A stretch of DNA of 64,000 nucleotides, from assembly GCF_000718305.1 (NCBI RefSeq), contig NZ_JOFQ01000007.1, positions 310,001 through 374,000 on the forward strand. Direction: 5' to 3'. The notes beneath the pieces are model-generated. The model was not told the origin of the DNA. It saw only the letters and a program-made list of their open reading frames with translations, and ran no database searches. The position numbers and the translations under genes were made by a program. Positions within the stretch are counted from its first letter, which is position 1, and every line of letters starts with the position of its first letter. The DNA is from Streptomyces niger (GTDB taxonomy: Bacteria; Actinomycetota; Actinomycetes; Streptomycetales; Streptomycetaceae). This document shows, in pieces, positions 25,389 to 33,864 of the stretch.

Positions 25389-25790
25389 TCAGGCCTGGGC
25401 GAGCTGACGGTGGCGCAGCAGCCCCGCCAGCGCGTCGGCGAACGCCACCGGGTCGATCGGATGGGTCACCGCGGCGTCGGCCCGGCTCCACGTCGCCAGC
25501 CAGGAGTCCTGGGGGCGCCCGATCAACAGCAGCACCGGCGGGCAGCGGAAGATCTCGTCCTTGATCTGCCGGCACACGCCCATGCCGCCGGCCGGCGCGG
25601 TCTCGCCGTCCAGGACGCAGGCGTCGATGCCGCCCTGCTCCAGAGCCGCGAGGACGGCCGGCAGTGTCGCGCACTCCACAATCTCCACCTGCGGCACGTC
25701 GGCGGCGGGGCGCCGGCCGGCCGCGAGGCGTACCTGCTCGCGGGTGCCCGAGTCGTCGCTGTAGACCAGCACCGTGGCAGTCGCCTGCAT
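25389..25790 (-). CDS. Stand-alone receiver-like (pseudo-receiver) protein
   Basis: 133 aa from ATG 25790, with GGAGGAACG as ribosome binding site. The fold of a response-regulator receiver is recognisable: VLVYSDDSGTRE (acidic pair Asp12, Asp13), DACVLDGETAPAGGMGVCRQIK (Asp61 at the phospho-acceptor position), VLLLIGRPQDSW and AAVTHPIDPVAFADAL. The conserved switch Thr/Ser is replaced near residue 91 and the invariant Lys of the KP motif is His110, so it may not respond to phosphorylation normally. No output domain. It is divergent from ctaE; partner unknown. Confidence 0.78.
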   Translation of the reverse strand: MQATATVLVYSDDSGTREQVRLAAGRRPAADVPQVEIVECATLPAVLAALEQGGIDACVLDGETAPAGGMGVCRQIKDEIFRCPPVLLLIGRPQDSWLATWSRADAAVTHPIDPVAFADALAGLLRHRQLAQA

Positions 25791-26066
25791 CGTTCCTCCA
25801 CGCTTTTGGGGGAGCACCGTTCACGGGAGCACCGCGGGGGCCCGTCCCGTTCAGCGGATGCTACTGCCCGGACGGCCCTCCGCAGGAGGGTTCGTACCGG
25901 AAGAAGATCTGCCCGACGGCCCGTCAGGACTGGTCGGGGCGGGGGCGGCAGGGGGCTGCGGAACGTGTGCTTCCCCCCTTCGGAGGACCCTCCCGCTGGA
26001 CCGTACGGGCTGGGCACGCCCCCTTGACACACCGAACGGCACCCCCCGGAGTGAGCGCAAGATAAG

Positions 26067-26087
26067 CGACCGACATAATGTCGGTCG
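26067..26087 (+). promoter_or_regulatory. Perfect 21-bp palindrome centred on the ctaE start codon
   Basis: Arm CGACCGACAT at 26067-26076, centre A at 26077, arm ATGTCGGTCG at 26078-26087. The right arm contains the ctaE ATG and the next codons. As DNA it could be an operator; as RNA it would put the start codon in a hairpin. No Shine-Dalgarno lies close to this ATG. A TTGACA occurs at 26024-26029 but no matching -10 at 16-18 bp is seen. Confidence 0.55.
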
Positions 26088-26698
26088 TGGCGACAGCAAC
26101 AGCAGTAGAAACCGGGCACGCGCACCCGTCGGTCAATCGGCCGAACCTCACCAGCGTCGGAACCATCATCTGGCTGAGTTCCGAGCTGATGTTCTTCGCG
26201 GCCCTCTTCGCGATGTACTTCACCCTCCGATCGGTGACCGGAGCTGATTACTGGAAGGAATCCGCCGATGCGCTGAATCTTCCGTTCTCCGCGACGAACA
26301 CCACGATCCTGGTGCTCAGCTCCCTGACGTGCCAGCTCGGTGTTTTTGCGGCCGAGCGCGGCGACGTCAAGAAGCTGCGGGCCTGGTTCGTGATCACCTT
26401 CATCATGGGTGCGATCTTCATCGGCGGTCAGGTCTACGAGTACACGGAGCTGGTCAAGCACGAGGGTCTCTCGCTCTCGTCCGGACCGTACGGCTCGGTG
26501 TTCTACCTGACCACCGGCTTCCACGGACTGCACGTGACAGGCGGTCTGATCGCCTTCCTGCTGGTCCTGGGCAGGACGTACGCGGCCAAGAGGTTCACCC
26601 ACGAACAGGCCACCGCGGCCATCGTCGTGTCGTACTACTGGCACTTCGTCGATGTCGTCTGGATCGGCCTCTTCGCCACGATCTACCTGATCCGGTAA
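26078..26698 (+). CDS. ctaE: Cytochrome c oxidase subunit III
   Basis: 206 aa membrane subunit of the aa3 oxidase with about five helices: [81 protein letters not shown] and [24 protein letters not shown]. The Glu in SSELMFFA and the TGFHGLHV motif are typical of subunit III. As in other actinobacteria it is separated from ctaCDF and heads the ctaE-qcrCAB operon. The start codon sits in a palindrome (26067-26087). Confidence 0.96.
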   Translation: MSVVATATAVETGHAHPSVNRPNLTSVGTIIWLSSELMFFAALFAMYFTLRSVTGADYWKESADALNLPFSATNTTILVLSSLTCQLGVFAAERGDVKKLRAWFVITFIMGAIFIGGQVYEYTELVKHEGLSLSSGPYGSVFYLTTGFHGLHVTGGLIAFLLVLGRTYAAKRFTHEQATAAIVVSYYWHFVDVVWIGLFATIYLIR

Positions 26699-26778
26699 CA
26701 GGTCCCGGTCCGGACCCGCTTTCGGATACAGACACAGCCAAAGCATCGACGCAGAAGATCCTGACACCGGGGTAATCC

Positions 26779-27588
26779 GTGAAAAAGCTCTCCGCACGAC
26801 GGCGCCATCCGCTGGCGGCGCTCGTCGTCCTACTCTTCGCGCTGGCGGTCACTGGGGGGCTGTACGCCGCGTTCGCGCCGGCGGACAAGGCTCAGGCCGA
26901 TGACACCGCCCAGTCTCTTGCCATCAAGGAGGGCAAGAAGCTCTTCGCCGTGGGCTGCGCCAGCTGCCACGGCACCGGCGGTCAGGGCACCTCCGACGGC
27001 CCGAGCCTGGTCGGCGTGGGCGCTGCCGCCGTCGACTTCCAGGTCGGCACCGGCCGCATGCCGGCGCAGCAGCCCGGCGCCCAGGTCCCGCGGAAGAAGA
27101 ACATCTACAACCAGGCCGAGATCGACCAGCTGGCGGCGTACGTCGCGTCGCTCGGCGCCGGTCCGTCCGTGCCCGCCAAGACCGACTACAGCAAGGACGG
27201 GGCCGACATCGGCAAGGGCGGTGAGCTCTTCCGTACGAACTGTGCCCAGTGCCACAACTTCACCGGTAAGGGCGGCGCCCTGACCAACGGCAAGTTCGCA
27301 CCGTCGCTCGACGGCGTGGACCCGAAGCACATCTACGAGGCCATGGAGACCGGCCCGCAGAACATGCCTTCGTTCGGTGACGGCTCCCTCTCCAAGGCCA
27401 ACAAGAAGGACATCGTCGCGTACCTCGGTGAGGTCAACGGCGACAAGACCGCGAGCCCCGGCGGCATGGACCTCGGCGGTCTCGGCCCGGTCAGCGAGGG
27501 CCTCTTCGGTTACATCTTCGGCCTGGGCGCGCTGGTCGCGGTCGCCATCTGGGTCGCAGCCCGGACAGCGAAGGCCAAGAAGTCATGA
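26779..27588 (+). CDS. qcrC: Diheme cytochrome c subunit of the cytochrome bcc complex
   Basis: 269 aa. N-terminal membrane anchor (PLAALVVLLFALAVTGGLYAAF), two c-type heme sites CASCHG (Cys60, Cys63, His64) and CAQCHN (Cys155, Cys158, His159), and a C-terminal membrane helix (about 240-262). The two hemes replace a soluble cytochrome c and pass electrons directly to CuA of the aa3 oxidase. GTG start. Its stop overlaps qcrA (ATGA). Confidence 0.97.
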   Translation: MKKLSARRRHPLAALVVLLFALAVTGGLYAAFAPADKAQADDTAQSLAIKEGKKLFAVGCASCHGTGGQGTSDGPSLVGVGAAAVDFQVGTGRMPAQQPGAQVPRKKNIYNQAEIDQLAAYVASLGAGPSVPAKTDYSKDGADIGKGGELFRTNCAQCHNFTGKGGALTNGKFAPSLDGVDPKHIYEAMETGPQNMPSFGDGSLSKANKKDIVAYLGEVNGDKTASPGGMDLGGLGPVSEGLFGYIFGLGALVAVAIWVAARTAKAKKS

Positions 27589-28646
27589 GTGAGACTGGAC
27601 GACACGCAGACGTGCCAGAAGAAAACCTGCCCAGTGAGCGCGACGGCGCCCACGGTGACGTGGCGACGAAGGCCAACCCCTTCGCCGACCCAGGCCTGCC
27701 CCCCCACGAGCACCGCATCCAGGACATCGACGAGCGGGCGGCCAAGCGCTCCGAGCGCACTGTTGCGCTGCTCTTCGTGGTGTCCATGCTCGCGACGATC
27801 GGCTTCATCGCCTCGTACGTGATCTTCCCGATCGACAAGATCGTCTACGTCTGGCCGCTCGGCCACATCAGCGCGCTGAACTTCGCGCTGGGCCTGACGC
27901 TCGGCGTGGCGCTCTTCTGCATCGGCGCCGGCGCGGTCCACTGGGCCCGCACGCTGATGTCGGACGTGGAGGTCGCCCAGGAGCGGCACCCGATCGAGGC
28001 CGAGCCCGAGGTCAAGGCCAAGGTCATGGCCGACTTCCGGGAAGGCGCGGCGGAGTCCGGCATGGGCCGCCGCAAGCTGATCCGCAACACCATGTTCGGC
28101 GCGCTGGCCCTGGTGCCGCTCTCCGGTGTGGTGCTGCTGCGCGACCTCGGTCCGCTGCCGGAGAAGAAGCTCCGCACCACGGGCTGGAAGAAGGGCGTCC
28201 GCCTGGTCAACCAGTCCACGAACCTCCCGCTGCGTCCCGAGGACATCGCGGTCGGCTCCCTGACGTTCGCCAAGCCCGAGGGCCTGGAGGAGCACGACGA
28301 GGAGTTCAACCAGAAGATCGCCAAGGACGCCCTGATGCTCGTGCGGATCCAGCCGCAGAACATCAAGGACAAGCAGGAACTTGAGTGGTCGCACGAGGGC
28401 ATCGTGGCGTACTCGAAGATCTGCACCCACGTGGGCTGCCCGATCTCCCTGTACGAGCAGCAGACGCACCACGTGCTCTGCCCCTGCCACCAGTCCACCT
28501 TCGACCTTTCCGACGGTGGCCGCGTGATCTTCGGCCCGGCGGGCCACGCCCTGCCGCAGCTGCACATCACGGTGAAGGACGGCTACCTCGAAGCCGTCAG
28601 CGACTTCGCGGAGCCCGTCGGCCCGAGCTTCTGGGAGCGCGGATGA
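27585..28646 (+). CDS. qcrA: Rieske iron-sulfur subunit of the cytochrome bcc complex
   Basis: 353 aa with an actinobacterial N-terminal extension carrying two extra helices (about 60-85 and 90-115) and a third helix after RKLIRNTMFGALALVPLSG. The [2Fe-2S] ligands are in ICTHVGCPI and VLCPCHQSTF: Cys280, His282, Cys299, His302, with Cys285 and Cys301 for the disulfide. It takes electrons from menaquinol at the Qo site. ATG overlaps the qcrC stop; its own stop overlaps qcrB (ATGA). Confidence 0.97.
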   Translation: MSETGRHADVPEENLPSERDGAHGDVATKANPFADPGLPPHEHRIQDIDERAAKRSERTVALLFVVSMLATIGFIASYVIFPIDKIVYVWPLGHISALNFALGLTLGVALFCIGAGAVHWARTLMSDVEVAQERHPIEAEPEVKAKVMADFREGAAESGMGRRKLIRNTMFGALALVPLSGVVLLRDLGPLPEKKLRTTGWKKGVRLVNQSTNLPLRPEDIAVGSLTFAKPEGLEEHDEEFNQKIAKDALMLVRIQPQNIKDKQELEWSHEGIVAYSKICTHVGCPISLYEQQTHHVLCPCHQSTFDLSDGGRVIFGPAGHALPQLHITVKDGYLEAVSDFAEPVGPSFWERG

Positions 28647-30283
28647 GTAACGAAAACGGCGCGACCAACGCGCGCCGCGGCCAGGCGCCGCGGGGCGAGC
28701 GGATCGCCGACTGGGCGGACGGCCGGCTGGGCATCTACAGCCTCGCCAAGTCCAACATGCGGAAGATCTTCCCGGACCACTGGTCCTTCATGCTGGGTGA
28801 GATCTGCCTCTACAGCTTCATCATCATCATCCTGACCGGCGTCTACCTGACGCTGTTCTTCCACCCGAGCATGGCCGAGGTCGTCTACCACGGCAGCTAC
28901 GTGCCCATGCACGGCATCCGGATGACGCAGGCCTTCGAGTCGACGCTGCACATCAGCTTCGACGTCCGCGGCGGTCTGCTGATCCGGCAGATCCACCACT
29001 GGGCCGCGCTGGTGTTCGTCGCCGGCATGATGGTCCACATGATGCGGGTGTTCTTCACCGGCGCCTTCCGCAAGCCGCGCGAGGTCAACTGGCTGTTCGG
29101 CTTCCTGCTGCTGGTGCTCGGCATGTTCACCGGCTTCACCGGCTACTCGCTCCCGGACGACCTGCTGTCCGGTACCGGTGTCCGGTTCATCGAGGGTGTC
29201 ATCCTGGCGATGCCGCTGGTCGGCTCGTACCTGCAGATGTTCATCTTCGGCGGGGAGTTCCCCGGCCACGACATCATTCCGCGGTTCTTCTCGGTGCACG
29301 TGCTGCTGCTGCCGGGCATCATGCTCGGCCTGCTGGTGGCACACCTGATCCTGGTCTTCTACCACAAGCACACCCAGTTCCCGGGTGCCGGCAAGACGGA
29401 GAAGAACGTCGTCGGCATGCCGCTGCTGCCGGTCTACATGGCCAAGGCCGGAGGCTTCTTCTTCCTGGTCTTCGGTGTGATCTCGGTGATCGCCGCGATC
29501 GCGAGCATCAACCCGGTGTGGGCCATCGGCCCGTACCGCCCGGACCAGGTGTCCACCGGCGCCCAGCCCGACTGGTACATGGGCTTCGCCGAGGGTCTGG
29601 TCCGTGTCATGCCCGGCTGGGAGTGGGACATCGCCGGTCACTACACCGTCAACTTCGGTGTGCTGATCCCGATCATCATCTTCCCGCTGGTCCTGGCGGC
29701 CATCGCGGTCTACCCGTTCATCGAGTCCTGGGTCACCGGCGACAAGCGTGAGCACCACCTGCTGGACCGCCCGCGCAACGCCCCGACCCGTACCGGCTTC
29801 GGTGTGGCCTGGCTGATCGCCTACTTCGTCATGCTGATCGGTGGCGGTAACGACCTGTGGGCCACGCACTTCCACCTGTCGATCAACTCGATCACCTGGT
29901 TCGTCCGGATCGCGTTCTTCGTCGGCCCGGTGCTCGGCTTCATCGTGACCAAGCGGATCTGCATGGGTCTGCAGCGGCGCGACCGCGACAAGGTGCTGCA
30001 CGGACGCGAGTCCGGCATCATCAAGCGGCTGCCGCACGGTGAGTTCATCGAGGTGCACGAGCCGCTCGGCCAGGAGCAGCTGCACGCCCTCACCTCGCAC
30101 GAGCAGCCCAAGCCGCTGGAGATCGGCCCCGAGGTCGACGAGAACGGTGTCGAGCGCAAGGTCTCGCGCTCGCAGAAGCTGCGCGCCAAGCTCTCCAAGG
30201 GCTTCTACGGCGAGGACAACTACATTCCGAAGCCGACGGTGGAGGAGTACGAGGAGATCACCAGCGGCCACGGCCACCACTGA
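28643..30283 (+). CDS. qcrB: Cytochrome b subunit of the cytochrome bcc complex
   Basis: 546 aa, longer than mitochondrial cytochrome b because of a C-terminal cytoplasmic extension. Heme b regions include STLHISFDVRGGLLIRQIHHWAA (in parts) and RFFSVHVLLLPGIMLGLLVAHLILVFYHKH. The Qo-site motif is PDWY (in AQPDWYMGFAEG) instead of the PEWY found in most other phyla. The protein oxidises menaquinol. ATG overlaps the qcrA stop. The acidic, His-ending tail (SGHGHH) is outside the conserved core. Confidence 0.97.
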   Translation: MSNENGATNARRGQAPRGERIADWADGRLGIYSLAKSNMRKIFPDHWSFMLGEICLYSFIIIILTGVYLTLFFHPSMAEVVYHGSYVPMHGIRMTQAFESTLHISFDVRGGLLIRQIHHWAALVFVAGMMVHMMRVFFTGAFRKPREVNWLFGFLLLVLGMFTGFTGYSLPDDLLSGTGVRFIEGVILAMPLVGSYLQMFIFGGEFPGHDIIPRFFSVHVLLLPGIMLGLLVAHLILVFYHKHTQFPGAGKTEKNVVGMPLLPVYMAKAGGFFFLVFGVISVIAAIASINPVWAIGPYRPDQVSTGAQPDWYMGFAEGLVRVMPGWEWDIAGHYTVNFGVLIPIIIFPLVLAAIAVYPFIESWVTGDKREHHLLDRPRNAPTRTGFGVAWLIAYFVMLIGGGNDLWATHFHLSINSITWFVRIAFFVGPVLGFIVTKRICMGLQRRDRDKVLHGRESGIIKRLPHGEFIEVHEPLGQEQLHALTSHEQPKPLEIGPEVDENGVERKVSRSQKLRAKLSKGFYGEDNYIPKPTVEEYEEITSGHGHH

Positions 30284-30344
30284 TCTCCGCGGGGAAGCGG
30301 TGCCCGCACCGTGACCCCGAGCACGTAGCAAAGAACGCCACCCA

Positions 30345-30377
30345 GAGGGCCCTGTCCGAGCACCGGACGGGGCCCTC
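30345..30377 (+). terminator. Hairpin terminator after ctaE-qcrCAB
   Basis: GAGGGCCCTGTCCG (30345-30358) pairs with CGGACGGGGCCCTC (30364-30377), one G-U wobble, loop AGCAC. It is about 60 bp past the qcrB stop and before trpD. Confidence 0.8.
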
Positions 30378-30441
30378 CGGCGTATCCCCGGGCCCGATAG
30401 GCTCGCCACGAAGCAGTTGACGTGAACCAGGAGTGTGGACC

Positions 30442-31506
30442 ATGAACGTTGTGACCCCGGATGGCGGCGGCAGCGTGGCGGCCCGCACCTGGCCGGGCGT
30501 GCTGAACGCCCTCCTGGAAGGCCGGGACCTCTCCGCCGACTCCACCGAGTGGGCGATGGACCGGATGATGCGCGGCGAGGCCAGCGACGCGCAGATCGCC
30601 GGCTTCGCGGTGGCGCTGCGGGCCAAGGGCGAGACCGTCGCGGAGATCTCCGGACTGGTCCGCGCGATGTACGAGCACGCCAACCTCATCGAGGTGCCGG
30701 GCCCCGGCGTGGACATCGTCGGCACCGGCGGCGACGGCGCGAAGACCGTCAACATCTCCACGATGTCCTCGATCGTGGTGGCCGGCACGGGCGCGAAGGT
30801 CGTCAAGCACGGCAACCGCGCCGCGTCCTCGGCCAGCGGCGCCTCCGACGTCCTGGAGAAGCTGGGCGTGAACCTGGACCTGACCCCGCGGCGGGTGGTG
30901 GAGGTCGCCGAGGAGGCGGGCATCACCTTCTGCTTCGCGGTGAAGTTCCACCCGGCGCTGCGGCACGTGGGCGCCGCGCGCGGCCAGCTGGGCATCCGGA
31001 CCGTCTTCAACTTCCTGGGCCCGCTCACCAACCCGGCCCGGGTCCGGGCCCAGGCGGTCGGCGTCGCCGACGCCAGGATGGCGCCCATCGTGGCCGGCGT
31101 CTTCGCCGAGCGCGGCCACTCCTCGCTGGTCTTCCGCGGCGACGACGGCCTCGACGAGCTGACGACGACGACCACCTCCCGGGTCTGGGTGGTGCGCGAC
31201 GGCGCGGTCCGCGAGGAGTCCTTCGACCCGCGGGACGTCGGCCTGGACCTGGTCCCCGTGGAGGCGCTGCGCGGCGCGGACGCCTCCTACAACGCGGACG
31301 TCGCCCGCCGCCTGCTGGCCGGCGAGACGGGCCCCGTACGGGACGCGGTCCTGCTGAACTCCGCGGCGGCGCTGGTCGCCCTGGAGCCGACGGATGCGCC
31401 GCTCGCCGAGCAGATCGCGGGCGGCATCGCCCGCGCCGCGGAGTCCATCGACTCGGGCACGGCGCGGGCGGTCCTGGAGCGGTGGGTGGCAGCCTCCCAC
31501 GCGTAG
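30442..31506 (+). CDS. trpD: Anthranilate phosphoribosyltransferase
   Basis: 354 aa. Transfers phosphoribose from PRPP to anthranilate in tryptophan synthesis. Glycine-rich PRPP loop [17 protein letters not shown] (about 91-107), [21 protein letters not shown] (122-142), [12 protein letters not shown], and the Mg-binding DGLDELTTT. Start ATG 30442 was chosen since AGGAG lies 9-10 bases before it; GTG 30433 is an alternative. It stands alone here; trpEG is 25 kb to the right. Confidence 0.95.
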   Translation: MNVVTPDGGGSVAARTWPGVLNALLEGRDLSADSTEWAMDRMMRGEASDAQIAGFAVALRAKGETVAEISGLVRAMYEHANLIEVPGPGVDIVGTGGDGAKTVNISTMSSIVVAGTGAKVVKHGNRAASSASGASDVLEKLGVNLDLTPRRVVEVAEEAGITFCFAVKFHPALRHVGAARGQLGIRTVFNFLGPLTNPARVRAQAVGVADARMAPIVAGVFAERGHSSLVFRGDDGLDELTTTTTSRVWVVRDGAVREESFDPRDVGLDLVPVEALRGADASYNADVARRLLAGETGPVRDAVLLNSAAALVALEPTDAPLAEQIAGGIARAAESIDSGTARAVLERWVAASHA

Positions 31507-31582
31507 CGCATCCCGCGTCCTCCGTGGCGAGCCCCGTGCGGCCGCCCTGGGACCGACGCGCCGTCGTGCCGCTCGCGCAGTT

Positions 31583-31608
31583 CCCCGCGCCCCTTCAGGG
31601 GCGCGGGG
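31583..31608 (+). terminator. Hairpin of the common Streptomyces intergenic type after trpD
   Basis: CCCCGCGCCCCT (31583-31594) and AGGGGCGCGGGG (31597-31608) are exact complements, closed by a TTCA-type loop. Sequences of the form GCAGTTCCCCGCGCCCCT recur widely between Streptomyces genes. It lies about 75 bp after trpD and can act as its terminator. Confidence 0.7.
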
Positions 31609-31725
31609 CGTGTCGATGTGCGGCTCCGCCGCGTGAGCGCGCCGAGCCACCGAGGCGCCGCACCCGGCAACGGAGTGAACGGCCCGCCCCGGATGCCGGG
31701 CGCGCGTCCGTCATACGGACACCCC

Positions 31726-31756
31726 TTGCCCCGTGGCCGCGATCATGTGGCAAGAT
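31726..31756 (+). promoter_or_regulatory. Candidate promoter of the SAM-IV leader
   Basis: TTGCCC (31726-31731) and CAAGAT (31751-31756) are separated by 19 bp. Transcription would start near 31763, a few bases before the first conserved base of the riboswitch. Spacing is slightly long, so this is a moderate call. Confidence 0.4.
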
Positions 31757-31765
31757 GCTCCCCAA

Positions 31766-31886
31766 GGTCACGAGCGACAGCGATACAGGCCCCGGCCCGC
31801 TGTCCGGCAACCCTCCGTCCGTGGCGGGGTGCCCCGGGTGATGACCAGGTCGCAGGCAGCGAGGTCTGCGGCAAGCGCGGATCCCT
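31766..31886 (+). ncRNA. SAM-IV type S-adenosylmethionine riboswitch
   Basis: The stretch begins GGTCACGAGCG, continues with CCCCGGCCCGCTG, the SAM-box core CCGGCAACCCTCCG, then GGCGGGGTGCCCCGGG, and closes with TGATGACC, which pairs with the first GGTCA (31766-31770 with 31842-31846). A further stem (GCAG...CTGC) and GCAAGCGCGGATCC follow, as in the pseudoknot-bearing 3' part of SAM-IV. This pattern, with the S-box core but an actinobacterial 3' extension, is what I know of SAM-IV. The gene it controls, 32100-33527, starts 214 bp later. Confidence 0.85.
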
Positions 31887-31959
31887 CGCCAGGGATCCTG
31901 GTTGTCGAGGGAGCTCTTCCGTGATGCAGCGAATGCGCTAGGGCCGCGCGGCCCCTTTT
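31879..31959 (+). terminator. Hairpins after the riboswitch (candidate expression platform)
   Basis: Two hairpins lie between the SAM-IV core and the coding region. GGATCCCT (31879-31886) pairs with AGGGATCC (31891-31898). GGGCC-GCGC-GGCCC (31941-31954) is followed by CTTTTC (31955-31960), a short hairpin with a small T-tract that resembles an intrinsic terminator. The first could act as the switch and the second as the off signal, but the folding was not computed. Confidence 0.5.
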
Positions 31960-32099
31960 CCACACCCCGCCTGAGGCGCCCCTTTCTCCGTGTGCTTCTT
32001 CCGTGTGCGCGGCGCCCGCGGGTTCCTTCCACGCCCCGTGCGTGTCATTCGACTGCTCCGTACGTCTCGTACGGTGCTACGCCTTCGGGAGACTCCGCC

Positions 32100-33527
32100 A
32101 TGTCCGTGTGCCCTGACACCGCCCTCGCCACCACCGACACTGCCGCCACCGCCGACACCGCCGACGTCGACCCCGCCTGCACCGCCGCCGCGCCGCTCCC
32201 CGTGCTCGGCCGCGACGTGCGCGTCCCGCTCGTCACCGGCGGCGAGGTCACCTACGCCGCGCTGGACTACGCCGCCAGCGCCCCGGCCCTGCAGCGGGTG
32301 TGGGACGACGTGGCCGCGTACGCGCCGTACTACGGCAGCGTGCACCGAGGCGCCGGTTACCTCTCCCAGCTCTCCACCGACCTCTTCGAGAACAGCCGGA
32401 AGACGGTCGCGGAGTTCCTGGGCTGCCGCGAGGCGGACCAGGTGGTCTTCACCCGGTCCACGACCGACTCGCTCAACCTGCTGGCGGGCGTGCTCCCCGC
32501 GGACACCCGGGTGTTCGTCTTCGAGACCGAGCACCACGCGTCGCTGCTGCCCTGGGAGCAGCGGAGCGACCTGACCGTCACCTACCTCGACGCGCCCGGC
32601 ACTCCGCAGCAGGCGGTCGACACCCTGGAGAAGGCGCTGGCCACTCGTGAGCCCTACGGCCCGGCCCTGGTGTGCGTGACGGGCGCGTCGAACGTGACCG
32701 GCGAGCTGTGGCCGGTGCGGGAACTGGCGGCCGCGGCGCATGCGCACGGCGCGCGGATCGTCCTGGACGCCGCTCAGCTGGCCCCGCACCACCCCGTCGA
32801 CATCGCCGACCTGGACGTGGACTGGGTCGCCTTCTCCGGCCACAAGCTCTACGCGCCCTTCGGCGCCGGCGTGCTGGCCGGGCGCGCCGACTGGCTGCAG
32901 ACGGCCGAGCCGTACCTGGCCGGCGGCGGCGCCAGCCGCACGGTCGCGCGCCGCGAGGACGGGGGAGTGGCGGTCGAGTGGCACACCACGGCGGCCCGCC
33001 ACGAGGCCGGCTCCCCGAACGTGATCGGCGTCTACGCGATCGCCTCGGCCTGCAAGGCGCTGACCGAGGCCGGCTTCGACACGCTGGTCGCGCGGGAGCG
33101 GGAGCTGATCGCGAAGGTGCGGGCCGGGCTGGCCGAGGTGCCCGAGGTGAAGGTGCTCTCGCTCTTCGGCGACGACGCCGACCGGGTGGGCGTGCTGTCC
33201 TTCGTCGTCGAGGGCTGGAACAGCTCGCACTTCGCGGCCGCGCTGTCGGCCGAGTACGGCATCGGCGTACGCGACGGCCTCTTCTGCGCCCACCCGCTGG
33301 TGCGGACCCTGCTGGGCAGCGACCCGCAGGACCCGGGTGCCTGCGGTGCACCCGAAGGCCGGGGGACGTCGCTGAACGCCATCCGGGTGAGCTTCGGGGC
33401 GGGCACGCCCGATGAGCACGTGGAGCGGTTCGTGCGGGCGGTCGCGGAGCTCGTCACCGATGGCGCGCGGTGGTCCTACCGGACCGAGGAGGGGCGCTGC
33501 GTCCCGGACCGCGGCGCGGCGGTCTGA
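32100..33527 (+). CDS. Class V aminotransferase/cysteine-desulfurase-fold PLP enzyme under SAM control
   Basis: 475 aa. After a Thr/Ala/Asp-rich N terminus of about 30 residues the class V PLP fold is clear: LDYAASAPALQRVWDDV, GSVHRGAGYLSQLSTDLFENSR, FETEHHASLLPWEQR, IVLDAAQLAPHHPVD and the PLP lysine in WVAFSGHKLYAPFG. A Cys in GLFCAHPLVR is near the C terminus, but the typical SGSSC desulfurase loop is absent. With a SAM riboswitch in front, a role in methionine, cysteine or sulfur metabolism is likely; the exact reaction is unknown. Confidence 0.85.
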   Translation: MSVCPDTALATTDTAATADTADVDPACTAAAPLPVLGRDVRVPLVTGGEVTYAALDYAASAPALQRVWDDVAAYAPYYGSVHRGAGYLSQLSTDLFENSRKTVAEFLGCREADQVVFTRSTTDSLNLLAGVLPADTRVFVFETEHHASLLPWEQRSDLTVTYLDAPGTPQQAVDTLEKALATREPYGPALVCVTGASNVTGELWPVRELAAAAHAHGARIVLDAAQLAPHHPVDIADLDVDWVAFSGHKLYAPFGAGVLAGRADWLQTAEPYLAGGGASRTVARREDGGVAVEWHTTAARHEAGSPNVIGVYAIASACKALTEAGFDTLVARERELIAKVRAGLAEVPEVKVLSLFGDDADRVGVLSFVVEGWNSSHFAAALSAEYGIGVRDGLFCAHPLVRTLLGSDPQDPGACGAPEGRGTSLNAIRVSFGAGTPDEHVERFVRAVAELVTDGARWSYRTEEGRCVPDRGAAV

Positions 33528-33544
33528 GACCGCGGACGACGGGT

Positions 33545-33569
33545 GGCGGGGTCCCTTCGGGGCCCCGCC
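33545..33569. terminator. Hairpin terminator between convergent genes
   Basis: GGCGGGGTCCC (33545-33555) and GGGGCCCCGCC (33559-33569) pair with one G-U wobble around a TTC loop, 18 bp past the PLP enzyme stop and before the stop of the Lrp-like gene (33583). Confidence 0.75.
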
Positions 33570-33582
33570 GCGGCGTTGCGTG

Positions 33583-33864
33583 TCAGGCGTCCAGCCCGAT
33601 CGCGAACGCCGCTTCCAGGTCGTGCTGGGAGTACGTGCGGAACGCGATGTGGGTCTCGGTGGAGGCCACGCCCGGGACCTTGCTGATCCGGCCGGGGATG
33701 ACGTCGGCCAGCTCGTCGTGGTCGGCCACCCGGACCATCGCGATCAGGTCGTGCGCGCCGGTGACCGAGTAGACCTCGCTGACCCCGTCGAGCGCCGCGA
33801 TCTTCTCGGCGATCTCCGGGATCTGGTCCACGCTGGTCTTGATGAGCACGATCGAAGTGATCAC
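33583..33864 (-). CDS. Stand-alone Lrp/AsnC ligand-binding (RAM) domain protein
   Basis: 93 aa: SIVLIKTSVDQIPEIAEKIAALDGVSEVYSVTGAHDLIAMVRVADHDEL (in parts), the alpha/beta sandwich of the RAM domain that binds amino acids in Lrp/AsnC regulators. The DNA-binding N-terminal helix-turn-helix is absent, so it is a SraA-like stand-alone effector domain that may pair with full Lrp proteins. The GTG start overlaps the rhomboid stop by 4 bases (GTGA). Confidence 0.88.
   Translation of the reverse strand: MITSIVLIKTSVDQIPEIAEKIAALDGVSEVYSVTGAHDLIAMVRVADHDELADVIPGRISKVPGVASTETHIAFRTYSQHDLEAAFAIGLDA

Noticed and set aside
26024..26029. TTGACA as the -35 of a ctaE promoter
   Set aside because: No acceptable -10 follows at 16-18 bp; the nearest AT-rich hexamers are over 30 bp away.
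31507..32099. A protein gene in the 593-bp gap after trpD
   Set aside because: Frames here have poor composition and overlap the SAM-IV riboswitch; the region is explained by a terminator hairpin, promoter and leader RNA.
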